From: Nonomuraea rhodomycinica
GTDB lineage: Bacteria; Actinomycetota; Actinomycetes; Streptosporangiales; Streptosporangiaceae
Direction: 5' to 3'
DNA length: 64,000 nucleotides
Assembly: GCF_013363995.1 (NCBI RefSeq)
Contig: NZ_JABWGO010000011.1
Span: 62,001-126,000 of the forward strand
Shown here in pieces: positions 25,596 through 34,440 of the stretch. Position 1 is the stretch's first letter. Each line of letters opens with the position of its first letter. The position numbers and the translations under genes were made by a program. A model generated the notes under the pieces. That model did no database searches. It was given only the letters and a program-made list of their open reading frames with translations, and was not told the origin of the DNA.

Positions 25596-26678
25596 TCATG
25601 GGCGCGCGCCCGCCTTGTCGACGATCGCGCCCTTGAGCTGCGCGTCCCAGCCGAGAATCTGGCCCTTGCGCACCGTGCTGCCGTGGTCCTCGTGGTCGCG
25701 CACCACGACGGTCCGGTAGCCGAGGTACGCGTACGTCTCCGGGTCGATGAAGATCTCGTCGCGCAGGTAACCGGAGCCGACCCGGTAGAGGGTCACCCCG
25801 GGCCGCCCGGCCAGGTCGGACGCGCCCTTCTCGTACCGGACGCCGGGGATCCTGGCCAGGGCGCCGTACATCGCGGCGCGGATCCTGGCGGGCAGCACGG
25901 CGTCGCGCATGCCCTGGGCGATGTACTGGAACGCGTACATGTGCCGCTCGTCGCGGGTGAGCGGGGCGGGCGTGAACCGGTGGCCGCCCTCCGCCGGGCC
26001 GTCCTGCCGCCTGGCGGCCTCCTCGGTGTCGATCTGCTCGTACACACGCTCCAGCAGCGCGCCCGGGTCATCGGGCAGCGAGAGCAGGTACGGGTACGTC
26101 ACCTCGTACTCCGACTCCTTCAGCACCTTCAGCCGGCCGTGCTCCAGGAAGGCGAAGCCCTTCTCGTCCAGCCGCCGCCAGCTCTCCCGGGTCGTCCGCA
26201 CCTTCGGCGTGCCGAACAGCCCGGGGCCGCCGTCCACCTGCGTCCGGGCGGAGAGGCTCTTCAGGTACGCCCACTGGCCCGGCCGGGGCTCGACGTCCGG
26301 CTCCGCCGCGGCCTGTGCCGCCGCGTTGCCTGCCAGGTCCCGCGCGTCGGCGACGGGACGCAGCCGCAGGGTCGTGGGGGACGGGGCGCCGGTCGGGGTC
26401 GCGCCCGTGCGGGGGGCCGCGCTCACCACGCCGGCCCGGCCGCCGTCCGGCTCCGTGCCGTTCACCGTGGTCGCCACCAGGACGACGGCGGTTGCCGCGC
26501 CGGCGAGGCCCAGCCCCCACACCGGCCGGGCGCGGCGGACGGCCGCGAACCGGGCCGGCCCGCGGGTCCGCGACGCGCGCATGTGGGCCGCCAGCCGGGA
26601 ACGCGCCTCCGAGACGACCTCCGCGGCCGGATCCGGCATCGCGTCATGACGGTCGCGCAGCTGCCGCAGCTCATCCAT
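25596..26678 (-). CDS. CU044_5270 family membrane protein
   Basis: A 360-residue protein of the actinobacterial CU044_5270 family. A cytoplasmic N-terminus (MDELRQLRDRHDAMPDPA) is followed by one membrane helix (about 55-70, WGLGLAGAATAVVLVAT) and an extracytoplasmic domain with family features (QWAYLKSLSART, ESWRRLDEKGFAF, GVRYEKGASDLAGRPGV). It overlaps the sigma gene by 8 bases. The family habitually pairs with such sigma factors, so an anti-sigma or sensing role is inferred, not shown. Confidence 0.8.
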   Translation of the reverse strand: MDELRQLRDRHDAMPDPAAEVVSEARSRLAAHMRASRTRGPARFAAVRRARPVWGLGLAGAATAVVLVATTVNGTEPDGGRAGVVSAAPRTGATPTGAPSPTTLRLRPVADARDLAGNAAAQAAAEPDVEPRPGQWAYLKSLSARTQVDGGPGLFGTPKVRTTRESWRRLDEKGFAFLEHGRLKVLKESEYEVTYPYLLSLPDDPGALLERVYEQIDTEEAARRQDGPAEGGHRFTPAPLTRDERHMYAFQYIAQGMRDAVLPARIRAAMYGALARIPGVRYEKGASDLAGRPGVTLYRVGSGYLRDEIFIDPETYAYLGYRTVVVRDHEDHGSTVRKGQILGWDAQLKGAIVDKAGARP

Positions 26679-27273
26679 GGTCGATTACCTCCCGTGCCGT
26701 GGGACCCAATGTCGTGCGGAGCCGGCGCCTGGCCCGGTTGATCCGGGAACCGACCGTGCCGATCGGGATGTTCAGGGCGCGTGCCACCTCCGCGTAGCTG
26801 AGCTGGGCGCAGGCGACGAGCAGCAGCGCGTCGCGGTCGCCCTTGGACAGGGCCGCCAGCCCGCGCGCCAGCTCGGGGCTCAGCCGTTCGGCGGAGACCC
26901 GCTCCGCCACCCGGTCGGCGTGGCCCGCGACGTCGTCCGGGGCGGCGGTGCGGCTGAGGGCGCGGTACAGGCGGATCTCGCCGCGGCGGTGCCGGCCGAT
27001 CAGGTTCGTGGCGATCCCGTACAGCCAGGCCCGCGCGTCGTCGAAGGCCAGGTCGTAGCGGTGCCGCTGGTCGAAGGCGGCGAGAAACGTCTCGGCGGCC
27101 ACGTCGTCGGCCGCGCTCGGCCCGAGCCGGGCCGCCACGTAGCGGTGGATGACCGGGAAGTACCGATCGAAGATCATCGAGAACCAGTCGGCCTCGCGCA
27201 ACGACCGTTCGATGATCGACGCGTCGGTCATCGCCTCATTCATGCGTAGGACACGGGCAGGGGACGAGCTCAT
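26671..27273 (-). CDS. ECF-type RNA polymerase sigma factor
   Basis: A 200-residue sigma-70 family protein. Region 2 (FDRYFPVIHRYVAARLG, ARAWLYGIATNLIGRHRR) and region 4 (LSYAEVARALNIPIGTVGSRINRARRRLR) are both present. Region 3 is absent, as in ECF factors. The gene directly precedes the CU044_5270 gene, the usual arrangement for this group. ATG 27273 is used because GGAAAGG lies upstream. Starts at 27243 (MNEAM) and 27231 are possible. Confidence 0.88.
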   Translation of the reverse strand: MSSSPARVLRMNEAMTDASIIERSLREADWFSMIFDRYFPVIHRYVAARLGPSAADDVAAETFLAAFDQRHRYDLAFDDARAWLYGIATNLIGRHRRGEIRLYRALSRTAAPDDVAGHADRVAERVSAERLSPELARGLAALSKGDRDALLLVACAQLSYAEVARALNIPIGTVGSRINRARRRLRTTLGPTAREVIDHG

Positions 27274-27363
27274 GCATGCGGCGCCTTTCCGAAGAAGTGA
27301 TCAGCGCTGATTGCCCGAACCCGCCCGTCCTCTTCACGCCCCTCTCCGGCGGGGCCGGTCGGG

Positions 27364-28110
27364 CTACCGGTCGACCGGCCGGAGCAGGAGGGTGACGAAG
27401 CCGAGCACGTCGCGGTAGCCGTCGAGCCACAGGGCGCGGTGCTGGTCGGCGGCGGCCAGGGCCTCGTCCCCGTCCGGGCCGGGGTGGTCGAGGGCCCAGC
27501 GGGTGAGCGTGCCGGTCCAGGACCACTCGTAGTCGTCCCACTCCTCGCGCGTGCTGGTGTGGGCGTGGACCGTGGCGTAGCCGGCGTCGCGCGCGCGGGC
27601 CACGGTGCCGGCCAGATCGGCGTAGTCGTCCGGGTCCGAGCCGAGCAGGTCGAGCAGCTCCTTGGACGGGGGACGCTCCCAGAACCCCTCCCCGATCAGC
27701 GCGAGCCCGCCGGGACGCAGGTGGCGGCGCACGGCGTCGAGGGTCTCGGCGAGCAGGCCGAAGGCGTGGGTGGCGCCCACGCACAGCACCAGGTCGTACG
27801 GCCGCGCGGCCTCGAAGGCGTCGGCCGGGACCTGGTGCAGCCGGAGCCGGTCCGACAGCCCCAGGCGGCCGGCGCTCTCGGCGGCCGCCGCCAGCGCCTC
27901 CTCCCCGATGTCCACGCCGTCCGCCGTCGCGTCCGGGTAGAGCTCCAGGGCCCTCAGGAGCCACGCCCCCTCACCGCAGCCCAGGTCGAGGATGCGGGCG
28001 CCGGCGGGAAGCTTGGCGCGGGTGAGCAGGCGATCGAGATTCGCCTCGCTGACGGGCGCGGCGATCGGGTGGTCGGCGTGGGCGAGATGGCTGATGAGCT
28101 GTCGGTGCAT
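27364..28110 (-). CDS. Class I SAM-dependent methyltransferase
   Basis: A 248-residue methyltransferase with motif I ILDLGCGEGAWLL, an acidic motif II (ADGVDIGEEAL) and LRPGGLALIGEGFW. The aromatic-rich C-terminal part (WDDYEWSWTGTLTRWAL) resembles small-molecule methyltransferases. The acceptor is unknown. The start is uncertain: ATG 28110 gives MHRQLISHLAH, while a GTG just upstream gives VPTMHRQ. It is followed after 90 bp by the sigma gene on the same strand. Confidence 0.85.
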   Translation of the reverse strand: MHRQLISHLAHADHPIAAPVSEANLDRLLTRAKLPAGARILDLGCGEGAWLLRALELYPDATADGVDIGEEALAAAAESAGRLGLSDRLRLHQVPADAFEAARPYDLVLCVGATHAFGLLAETLDAVRRHLRPGGLALIGEGFWERPPSKELLDLLGSDPDDYADLAGTVARARDAGYATVHAHTSTREEWDDYEWSWTGTLTRWALDHPGPDGDEALAAADQHRALWLDGYRDVLGFVTLLLRPVDR

Positions 28111-28163
28111 TGTCGGCACTATGCCGGAGACGGCTCCGGGTCCGCCACGCAATTCCCGCCGGG

Positions 28164-29363
28164 TCACGCGGGCCGGCGCAGGCTCTCGTAGTCGCGGAGG
28201 GTGATGTTCTCGGCGGCCTTGCGGGCCATGGTGGCGGCCATGTTCTTGCCCGGCAGGTACGGCATCAGCTTGTAGTAGCGGTTGAGGACCGAGGCCAGCA
28301 CGCGGCTGCCCGGCACCATGAGCTTGGCGACGCCGTCGCCCATCTTCTGACAGCCCGTCGCGTACGCGCGCAGCTCCCGCTCGTAGCGGGCGAACGCGAC
28401 GCGGTGGTCGCCTCCCGCGGCCGCCAGCTCGCCCGCCAGCACGTACGCGCCGATCAACGCCAGGCCCGAGCCCATGCCGGACAGCGACGAGGGGCAGTAG
28501 GCGGCGTCGCCCACCAGCGCCACCCGGCCGCGCGTCCAGGTGTCCATGCGGACCTGGCCGACCGAGTCGAAGTAGAAGTCCGGCGCGCGCCGCATCTCGC
28601 GCAGCAGCCGCTCGCTCTGCCAGCCGTTGCCGGTGAACTGCTCGGCGAGGATCTCCTGCTGCCGCGCGACGTCGCGGCGGTCGAGGTCCATGAGCGGCGA
28701 GGCGAAGTAGAAGACGGCTTTGGCCTCCGCGTTGTGGCGCGCGCTGTACAGGGCGACGAGCCGGCCCGCCGTGCGGTAGGCGTGTCCGGTGTGGTCAAGT
28801 CCGAGGTAGTTCGTGGTGGTGAAGATCGCGCAGTACAGTCCGAGGTGCTTCACGAACTGCTCCTCCGGGCCGAACGTCAGGCGGCGGGTGGTGGAGTGCA
28901 GACCGTCGGCGCCCACCACCAGGTCGAACCGGCGCGGAGCACCGCGCTCGAAGGTGACGTTCACGCCGTCGGCGTCCTCGTCGAGCGAGGTGATGGAGTC
29001 GCCGAAGACGTACTCGGTGAAGTCCTCGGTCGCGTCGTGGAGGATGCGCCCCAGGTCGCCGCGCAGGATCTCGACGTCGCCCGCGAACAGGTCGGCGGGC
29101 ATCCTGGCCTGCTGCCTGCCGGCCGCGTCGACGTACGACATGGAGCCCATGCCGGTCCTGGCGCGTTCGACGGCGTCGAGGACGCCCATGCGGCGCAGCA
29201 CGGTCAGATGGGCCTCGCCGCGGAAGTCGACGGCGTAGCCGCCGTCACGGAGGGCGGGGGCGCGCTCCACGATGGTCGGGACGAAGCCGTGACGGTGGAG
29301 CCAGTAGGCGAGCGCGGGGCCGGCGATGGAGGAGCCGGAGATGAGGACGGTGCGGTTGGTCAT
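28164..29363 (-). CDS. FAD-dependent monooxygenase (PHBH-type)
   Basis: A 399-residue flavoprotein hydroxylase. It has the FAD motif VLISGSSIAGPALAYWL, the central DG motif (LVVGADGLHSTTR) and the GD motif VALVGDAAYCPSSLSGMGSG. It resembles aromatic or tetracycline-type monooxygenases. It lies 35 nt downstream of the SARP-type regulator on the same strand, so the regulator may drive it. The substrate is unknown. Confidence 0.9.
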   Translation of the reverse strand: MTNRTVLISGSSIAGPALAYWLHRHGFVPTIVERAPALRDGGYAVDFRGEAHLTVLRRMGVLDAVERARTGMGSMSYVDAAGRQQARMPADLFAGDVEILRGDLGRILHDATEDFTEYVFGDSITSLDEDADGVNVTFERGAPRRFDLVVGADGLHSTTRRLTFGPEEQFVKHLGLYCAIFTTTNYLGLDHTGHAYRTAGRLVALYSARHNAEAKAVFYFASPLMDLDRRDVARQQEILAEQFTGNGWQSERLLREMRRAPDFYFDSVGQVRMDTWTRGRVALVGDAAYCPSSLSGMGSGLALIGAYVLAGELAAAGGDHRVAFARYERELRAYATGCQKMGDGVAKLMVPGSRVLASVLNRYYKLMPYLPGKNMAATMARKAAENITLRDYESLRRPA

Positions 29364-29398
29364 GACACCGAGCCTCCACCGGGGCGCTCACCGCGGGC

Positions 29399-32287
29399 TC
29401 ACCGCCGGCTCACCGCCCGCACCACCGATTCGGGCAGGCCCATCATGCGCAGCGTCTCGAGGGTGGCGGGCGCGACCCTGGCCGCCGACGTCGCCGCCTC
29501 ACGGTAGCGCGCCTCGGCTCCGGTCCGGTCGCCGCGCGCCTCGGCGACCTGGCCCAGCCCGGCCAGCGCGCGCACCCGGTGGCCGACGCTCTTGATCCAG
29601 TGCGGGTCGAGCCGTTCCAGCGCCTCCTGGTACAGCCGCTCGGCCTCGGCGAGGTCGTGCTCGGCCAAGGCCACGTCGCCCAGCCCGCGCAGGGCCGCCG
29701 CGAGATAGGTGGAGCCACCGGCGCGGTGCGCGAGCCGGGCGGCCCGCTCGTAGTCGGCGCGCGCCGCCGCCAGGTCGTCCCCGGCCAGGTGGTCGCCCCG
29801 GTTGACCAGCAGGTCGGCGCTGTCCTCCAGCGCGCCGAGCTCCTCGGTGAGGGCCAGCGCCTCGTCGGTCAGCGCGACGGCCTTCGCCCGGTCGCCGGCC
29901 GCGCGGGCCAGGCCGGCGACCGAGTCCAGGGCCAGCGCCGTGCCCCATCGGTCGCCGAACGCGCGGAACGCCTCGGCCGCCGCGCGGAACGCCTGCTCGG
30001 CGCCCGCGGTGTCGCCCTCGCCGAGCAGCCCGAAGCCGTGCACGTACCGGGCGGCCGCCCTCGCCCACGGGTCGGGACAGTCGCGCTGCGACCAGACCAG
30101 CGCGTACGCGCCGCCCGGATCGGTCTCGACGGCGCTGCGCATCATCCACAGCAGCAGGGTGGCCGGGTGGCGGCCCGCCCGGTCGCCCGGCCACGCGGCG
30201 GCCAGCGCCTTCTCGGCCGCCGCGCGATGCCGCCGCCACACCGGCCGCCCGTCGACCCCGGACGCCGCCAGCAGCACGCACGTCGCGTACTCCTCACCGG
30301 GGACCTCCTCCGCCGGCGCGGCCATGGCGGCGAGCAGCGCGACCGCCTGCGGCGCGACGGCCGCGGACGTGCCGGTCAGCCACAGGTACGTCGAGGCGGA
30401 GGCGAGCAGGTCCAGAGCCGTCCGCGTCTCACCGGCCTCGACGCTCCAGCGCAGCGCGGCCAGCAGGTCGGCGTGCTCGGCGGCCAGCCTCGGCAGCCAC
30501 TCCAGTTGCCCGGCCCGCCGCAGGTGGGGGTCGGCGGTCCGCATCAGGTCGAGCAGGCGCCGGGCGTGGGCCCGGCGCACGGCCTCGTCCTCGCCCGCCT
30601 CGGCGAGCCGTTCGGCGGCGTACGCGCGGATCGTGGCCAGCATCCGGAAACGCCCGCCCACCACCTCCACGAGCGACTTGTCGGCCAGCGACTCCAGCGT
30701 CTCACCGTCGGCCCCGCACGCCCGCAGCGCCGACTCCGCCGTCGCGCCGCCGGCGAACACCGCGAAGCGCCGCGCGGCCCGCCGTTCCGGCTCCGACAGC
30801 AGCTCCCAGCTCCAGGCGACCACCGAGCGCAGCGTCCGGTGCCGCTCGTCGGCCGTGCGGCTGCCGCGCGCCCCCACGCCGAGCCGGTCGTCCAGCCGTC
30901 CCGCGAGCTCCTCGACGTCCAGGGTGCGCAGCCGCGCCGCCGCCAGCTCGATGGCCAGCGGCAGGTCGTCGAGCGCCGCGCAGATCCGCCGTACCACCTG
31001 GGGATCGGCGGTGAACCCGCGCCGCACGGCCATGGCGCGGTCGGTGAACAGCCGCACGGCCGCGTCACCGTCGAGGCCGCGCACCTGCCGGAGGTTCTCG
31101 CCGATGACGCCGAGCGGCTCGCGGCTCGTGGCCAGCACCCGCAGCCGGGGACAGGTCGCCAGCAGCCGGGCCGCCAGCGCGGCGGCCTCCTCGACGACGT
31201 GCTCGCAGTTGTCCAGGACGAGCAGCAGCACCCGGTCCGACAGCGCCGAGACGAGACGCTCGACCGGCCCCTGCCCGTCGGCCGCGACGACCAGCCCGTT
31301 CTCGCGCAGGCCGAGCGCGCCCAGCACCGCCCGCGGCAGGTCGGCGCCGTCGCGCAGCGCGGCCAGCTCCACGAAGCACACGGTGTCGTCCGCGACCGCG
31401 GCGACCTCGACGGACAGGCGGGTCTTGCCGACGCCGCCGGGGCCGATCAGTGTGACCAGCCGGGCCACGCGCAGCAGCCCGGCGACCTCGCTCACCTCCG
31501 CGGCCCGGCCGACGAAGCTCGTGAGCTGGGCGGGCGGCGCGGCGGGCGTGGCGGGCGGCGGCGCGCTCAGCGCCTCCCGGTGCAGCTCGGCCAGCTCGGC
31601 CGAGGGGTCGGCGCCCAGCTCCTCGGCCAGGCGCCGCCGGGTCTCCTCGAACACCTCCAGCGCCGCCGCCCGCCCGTCCCCGGCGAACAGCGCCCGCATG
31701 AGCAGCGCCGCCAGCCGTTCCCGCAGCGGATGGCGGCCGACCAGCTCGCGCAGCTCCGGCACGACCGACCGGTGTCCGCCCAGGCGCAGCTCGCCCTCGA
31801 TCCGGTCCTCGGTCGCCCCGAGCCGCCGCTCCTCCAGCCGCGCGGCGGCGGCCCGGGCGGTCGGGCTCTCGGCGAGGTCGGCCAGAGCCGGCCCCCGCCA
31901 CAGCTCCAGCGCCTCGCGCAGCAGCGTGACCGCGCGGCCGGGGTCGCCCTCGCGCAGCGCCGACCGGCCCTCCGCGGCCAGCCGCTCGAACCGGCAGGCG
32001 TCCACGTCGTCGTCGTCCCGGACCACGATCCGGTAGCCCGTCGCGGTCCGTTCGATCGCCGCGCCGTCGCCCAGGGCGGAGCGCAGCCTGGACACCTGGG
32101 AGTGCAGCGCGTGGGCCGACGTGCCGCCGTTCGGGTCGATCTCGTCGGCGAGCCGCTCGGCGGCGACCGCCTCGCCGGGACGGACCAGCAGCAGGGCCAG
32201 CAGCGCCCGCCGCGCCGGGCCGCCCAGGGAAACCTCGGTGGCGTCGTCGTGCCACGCCCGCGTCTGACCGAGGATTCCGAACCGCAT
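29399..32287 (-). CDS. AfsR/SARP-type transcriptional regulator with BTAD, NB-ARC-like and TPR domains
   Basis: A 962-residue regulator. Residues 1-95 form an OmpR-type DNA-binding domain (LGGPARRALLALLLV) and residues about 97-240 a BTAD (DACRFERLAAEGR). An STAND/NB-ARC ATPase follows, with P-loop IGPGGVGKT (282-289), Walker B VLLLVLDNCEH and DLPLAIELAAARL. The rest is TPR-like helical repeats. Relatives switch on secondary-metabolite genes. Here the nearest target is the flavin monooxygenase that follows. It starts at ATG 32287 and is nearly adjacent to the NTF2-like gene. Confidence 0.93.
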   Translation of the reverse strand: MRFGILGQTRAWHDDATEVSLGGPARRALLALLLVRPGEAVAAERLADEIDPNGGTSAHALHSQVSRLRSALGDGAAIERTATGYRIVVRDDDDVDACRFERLAAEGRSALREGDPGRAVTLLREALELWRGPALADLAESPTARAAAARLEERRLGATEDRIEGELRLGGHRSVVPELRELVGRHPLRERLAALLMRALFAGDGRAAALEVFEETRRRLAEELGADPSAELAELHREALSAPPPATPAAPPAQLTSFVGRAAEVSEVAGLLRVARLVTLIGPGGVGKTRLSVEVAAVADDTVCFVELAALRDGADLPRAVLGALGLRENGLVVAADGQGPVERLVSALSDRVLLLVLDNCEHVVEEAAALAARLLATCPRLRVLATSREPLGVIGENLRQVRGLDGDAAVRLFTDRAMAVRRGFTADPQVVRRICAALDDLPLAIELAAARLRTLDVEELAGRLDDRLGVGARGSRTADERHRTLRSVVAWSWELLSEPERRAARRFAVFAGGATAESALRACGADGETLESLADKSLVEVVGGRFRMLATIRAYAAERLAEAGEDEAVRRAHARRLLDLMRTADPHLRRAGQLEWLPRLAAEHADLLAALRWSVEAGETRTALDLLASASTYLWLTGTSAAVAPQAVALLAAMAAPAEEVPGEEYATCVLLAASGVDGRPVWRRHRAAAEKALAAAWPGDRAGRHPATLLLWMMRSAVETDPGGAYALVWSQRDCPDPWARAAARYVHGFGLLGEGDTAGAEQAFRAAAEAFRAFGDRWGTALALDSVAGLARAAGDRAKAVALTDEALALTEELGALEDSADLLVNRGDHLAGDDLAAARADYERAARLAHRAGGSTYLAAALRGLGDVALAEHDLAEAERLYQEALERLDPHWIKSVGHRVRALAGLGQVAEARGDRTGAEARYREAATSAARVAPATLETLRMMGLPESVVRAVSRR

Positions 32288-32330
32288 GCGGGTGATTATG
32301 CCGGGCCGCGCCCTGCGCGGCGGGAATGCC

Positions 32331-32723
32331 TCAGGTGGGCTTGATGGTGGTGCCCTGGGCGGAGGTGAGGCGCCACGTGCCGGGGGAGTCGGCCACGTAG
32401 ACGTGGGTGTAGCGGCTGCCGGCGCTGAAGGCCGTCCCGTCGGGCTGGGTGAAGTTCATGCCGGTACGCCCCACGACGATCCCGACCTCCCCCACGCGGC
32501 GGACGACGGCCTCCTCCGGGAACGCCTCGATCGCCGGGAACCGTACGGCGCCGGAGGCGACGGCGTCGATGAGGACGTCGCGGTCCACGACGGCACCGTC
32601 GTCCACGCTCACCAGGACGAAGTCGTCCGTGAGGAGGCCCGCCAGGGCCTTGGCGTCCGCGGCGGTCAGCGCCTCGAAGAAGCGCCGGTCGTGGTCGAGC
32701 AGGGACTGACGCTCTGCGCTCAT
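32331..32723 (-). CDS. NTF2-like (SnoaL/DUF4440-type) protein
   Basis: A 130-residue cone-fold protein with the pattern LLDHDRRFFEALTAADAKALAGLLTDDFVLV, then VRRVGEVGIVVGRTGM and a C-terminal strand TWRLTSAQGTTI. DUF4440 relatives include ketosteroid isomerase-like enzymes and binding proteins, and no function can be fixed. It is controlled by a MerR-type promoter (see 32761-32792). It starts at ATG 32723. Confidence 0.8.
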   Translation of the reverse strand: MSAERQSLLDHDRRFFEALTAADAKALAGLLTDDFVLVSVDDGAVVDRDVLIDAVASGAVRFPAIEAFPEEAVVRRVGEVGIVVGRTGMNFTQPDGTAFSAGSRYTHVYVADSPGTWRLTSAQGTTIKPT

Positions 32724-32760
32724 GGGGCTTTCCGTTCCTCGGGTGGTGTCCGGCGCCCCG

Positions 32761-32792
32761 AGCGTAGACCTTGTCGCCAGCGTCAAGGTCAA
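32761..32792 (-). promoter_or_regulatory. MerR-type promoter/operator before the NTF2-like gene
   Basis: On the minus strand a TTGACC hexamer and a TACGCT hexamer are separated by 20 nt. That spacer contains most of an inverted repeat, GACCTTG / CAAGGTC, with a 10-nt centre. Over-long spacing with a palindrome between -35 and -10 is the hallmark of MerR-family targets. No MerR gene lies in the window. Confidence 0.7.
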
Positions 32793-32902
32793 GGGATGAA
32801 CGGCCGGGACGGCCCCCCGATCGGCGAGCTCCGGCACCCCTCCGGCCGGTCTCGCCCAGGCCGTCCCGACCGTGGCCGTCCGGCCACCGGCGGCGCGGTG
32901 GG

Positions 32903-33358
32903 TCAGTCGTGCGACGTGGGGCTGCTCATCGCCAGGTGGCGGTCGATGATCTGGTCGAGCTGCGCGACGGCGGGCTCCCAGTCGCGGGGCAGCGTGTGGC
33001 AGCGGACGGCGTGGTGCCCGCGGTAGCGCAGGGCGTAGGTGAAGTGGTCCGCGACGTCGCAGCCCTCGGTGGAGGACCTCCACGTGGAGATGGCGCCGAG
33101 CCTGCGCCGCAGCAGGTTGAGCTCGTCGGCGGTGAGCCGGAATTCGGCGGTGACCGCGGCGGAGGCGGCCCGCGCCGTGCCGTCCCGGCCGATCGAAATG
33201 CTCCGCTGAATTCCGGCGAACCCGCCCGACTTTTCATAGCCAATCATTTCCTGCGAATGACGGGCCTTGGGCCGTGCCTGCGTTTCGGCCTGCGCGGTCG
33301 TGGCCGGCAGGACCGTGATGGCCGCGAAAATGGCCGCGACGGTCAGGTGCTTGACCAT
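32903..33358 (-). CDS. Secreted emfourin-like (M4 protease inhibitor-type) protein
   Basis: A 151-residue exported protein. The signal peptide (VKHLTVAAIFAAITVLPAT) ends near AQA-ET. The mature part begins with YEKSGGFAGIQRSISI, the characteristic start of emfourin-type inhibitors of thermolysin-like (M4) proteases, followed by LTADELNLLRRRLG and DHFTYALRYRGHHAV in the expected order. Two Cys could form a disulfide. Bacterial emfourins are often cytoplasmic, so a secreted version is notable. It starts at ATG 33358 and lies next to the SSI gene. Confidence 0.6.
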   Translation of the reverse strand: MVKHLTVAAIFAAITVLPATTAQAETQARPKARHSQEMIGYEKSGGFAGIQRSISIGRDGTARAASAAVTAEFRLTADELNLLRRRLGAISTWRSSTEGCDVADHFTYALRYRGHHAVRCHTLPRDWEPAVAQLDQIIDRHLAMSSPTSHD

Positions 33359-33538
33359 GGAAATATCCTTCTCCTTGCTCGGGAGACGTTTTCGGGTCTC
33401 CGCGGCGGATGGCGGGCAGCATTGTCCCGGGGCATCCCGGGAGGACTTATTCTCGCAGCCGGGCGCTAATCTGCCGTTCACGTGACGGCCATGTGAGAAT
33501 GAGGATCGGGATGCCCCGTTACGTACGAAAGGCCGGGG

Positions 33539-33982
33539 TCAGGAGACGAAGAGGACGCCTCCGGTGGCACGCACCGCCGTGCAGAGGTTCGGATACGTCC
33601 GGGCGAATTCGCGGTACTGCCTGTTCCAGACGCCGGTCGCGGTCACGCGGACGGGGGCGTATTCCCTGGTGCACATGCCGGGGTCCTCGGGGATGCGCTC
33701 GACCATGCCGTTGGCGCGACGGAGCTGGTCGCAGGCCGGCGTCGGGTTGGCGTGGGCGCCTCCGTCCGGGCCGCACAGCAGGGTGCCGGCCGCGACGGGC
33801 GCGGGATCGCCGCTGGTCACGGGGGTGACGCGGAGAACGTAGACGCCGACGGGGTCGGGCGCGGCCGAGCCGGTCGAGGCGGTCGCCGCGGCCGGGGCGA
33901 CGGCGGCCAGCGGCACCGTTCCGGCCAGGGCCGCCGTGGCGAGCCATGCCCTGCGACGGTGGAAGATTCGCTGCGATCGCAT
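33539..33982 (-). CDS. Subtilisin inhibitor-like (SSI family) secreted protease inhibitor
   Basis: A 147-residue exported protein. A signal peptide with basic start (RIFHRRRAWLATAALAG) is followed by an SSI domain. Four Cys (70, 84, 104, 134) match the two SSI disulfides. The reactive-site loop reads MCTREYAPV where SSI has MCPMVYDPV, placing Arg106 at P1 and Glu107 at P1'. By family rules an Arg P1 favours trypsin-like proteases. The ATG at 33982 has AAGGAGG about 8 nt upstream. Confidence 0.88.
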   Translation of the reverse strand: MRSQRIFHRRRAWLATAALAGTVPLAAVAPAAATASTGSAAPDPVGVYVLRVTPVTSGDPAPVAAGTLLCGPDGGAHANPTPACDQLRRANGMVERIPEDPGMCTREYAPVRVTATGVWNRQYREFARTYPNLCTAVRATGGVLFVS

Positions 33983-34440
33983 GGTGATACCTCCTTGTAT
34001 CTCTGCCGCGATCTGCGGGGTTCGGCGTGACGGGGCGCTATTGGTGCGCGCCCCGTCATGCGGAGGAAAAACGCGGGGACCGGATGCCGGTAGGCGCTCC
34101 TGAATCCCTGCGCCACGAGATGTTAGGACGATGACAACTGCGCGGGCAAGCCGCCGCAGACGCACTGTGCGTGACTCGTCAATTATTCAAGGAAAAACGC
34201 GGTCTCATAAAGTACGGCAGGTGACCGTAAACGGCGATGGAAGTGCGGGCGGGAGTCTCGCTCCACCGCTCGTCGAACAGGTGATCTTCGCGCGCCGGCG
34301 CCGAGGACTGACGTCCGGATTGTGCGTCGTTTTGCGGAGGACCCTTTTCTTTCAGTGACAAAGCTCACATTGCGGCCTTATCGCGGCCCGCATTCCCCGG
34401 CCGCGACGACGAGACGGGCCGAGCGCCAACCGAACGGGAA
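33983..34440. other. 458-bp gene-free region upstream of the SSI gene
   Basis: No supported gene. It contains a hairpin at 34028-34058, a relatively AT-rich stretch at 34110-34220 suited to the SSI promoter, and the downstream end of the TetR gene. Short open frames on both strands look fortuitous. Confidence 0.55.
34028..34058. promoter_or_regulatory. GC-rich hairpin in the SSI leader or promoter
   Basis: TGACGGGGCGC pairs perfectly with GCGCCCCGTCA around a 9-nt loop, 46 bp upstream of the SSI start. It could form in the SSI leader mRNA or act as a protein site. Confidence 0.45.

Noticed and set aside
29579..32344. A very long open frame opposite the SARP-type regulator
   Set aside because: It is antisense to a clear multi-domain protein, is low-complexity Arg/Gln/Gly/Pro-rich and has no domain pattern. 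High GC content makes such shadow frames common.
34131..34358. 75-codon open frame upstream of the SSI gene
   Set aside because: It has no motif, overlaps the probable SSI promoter, and its composition is unlike nearby genes.
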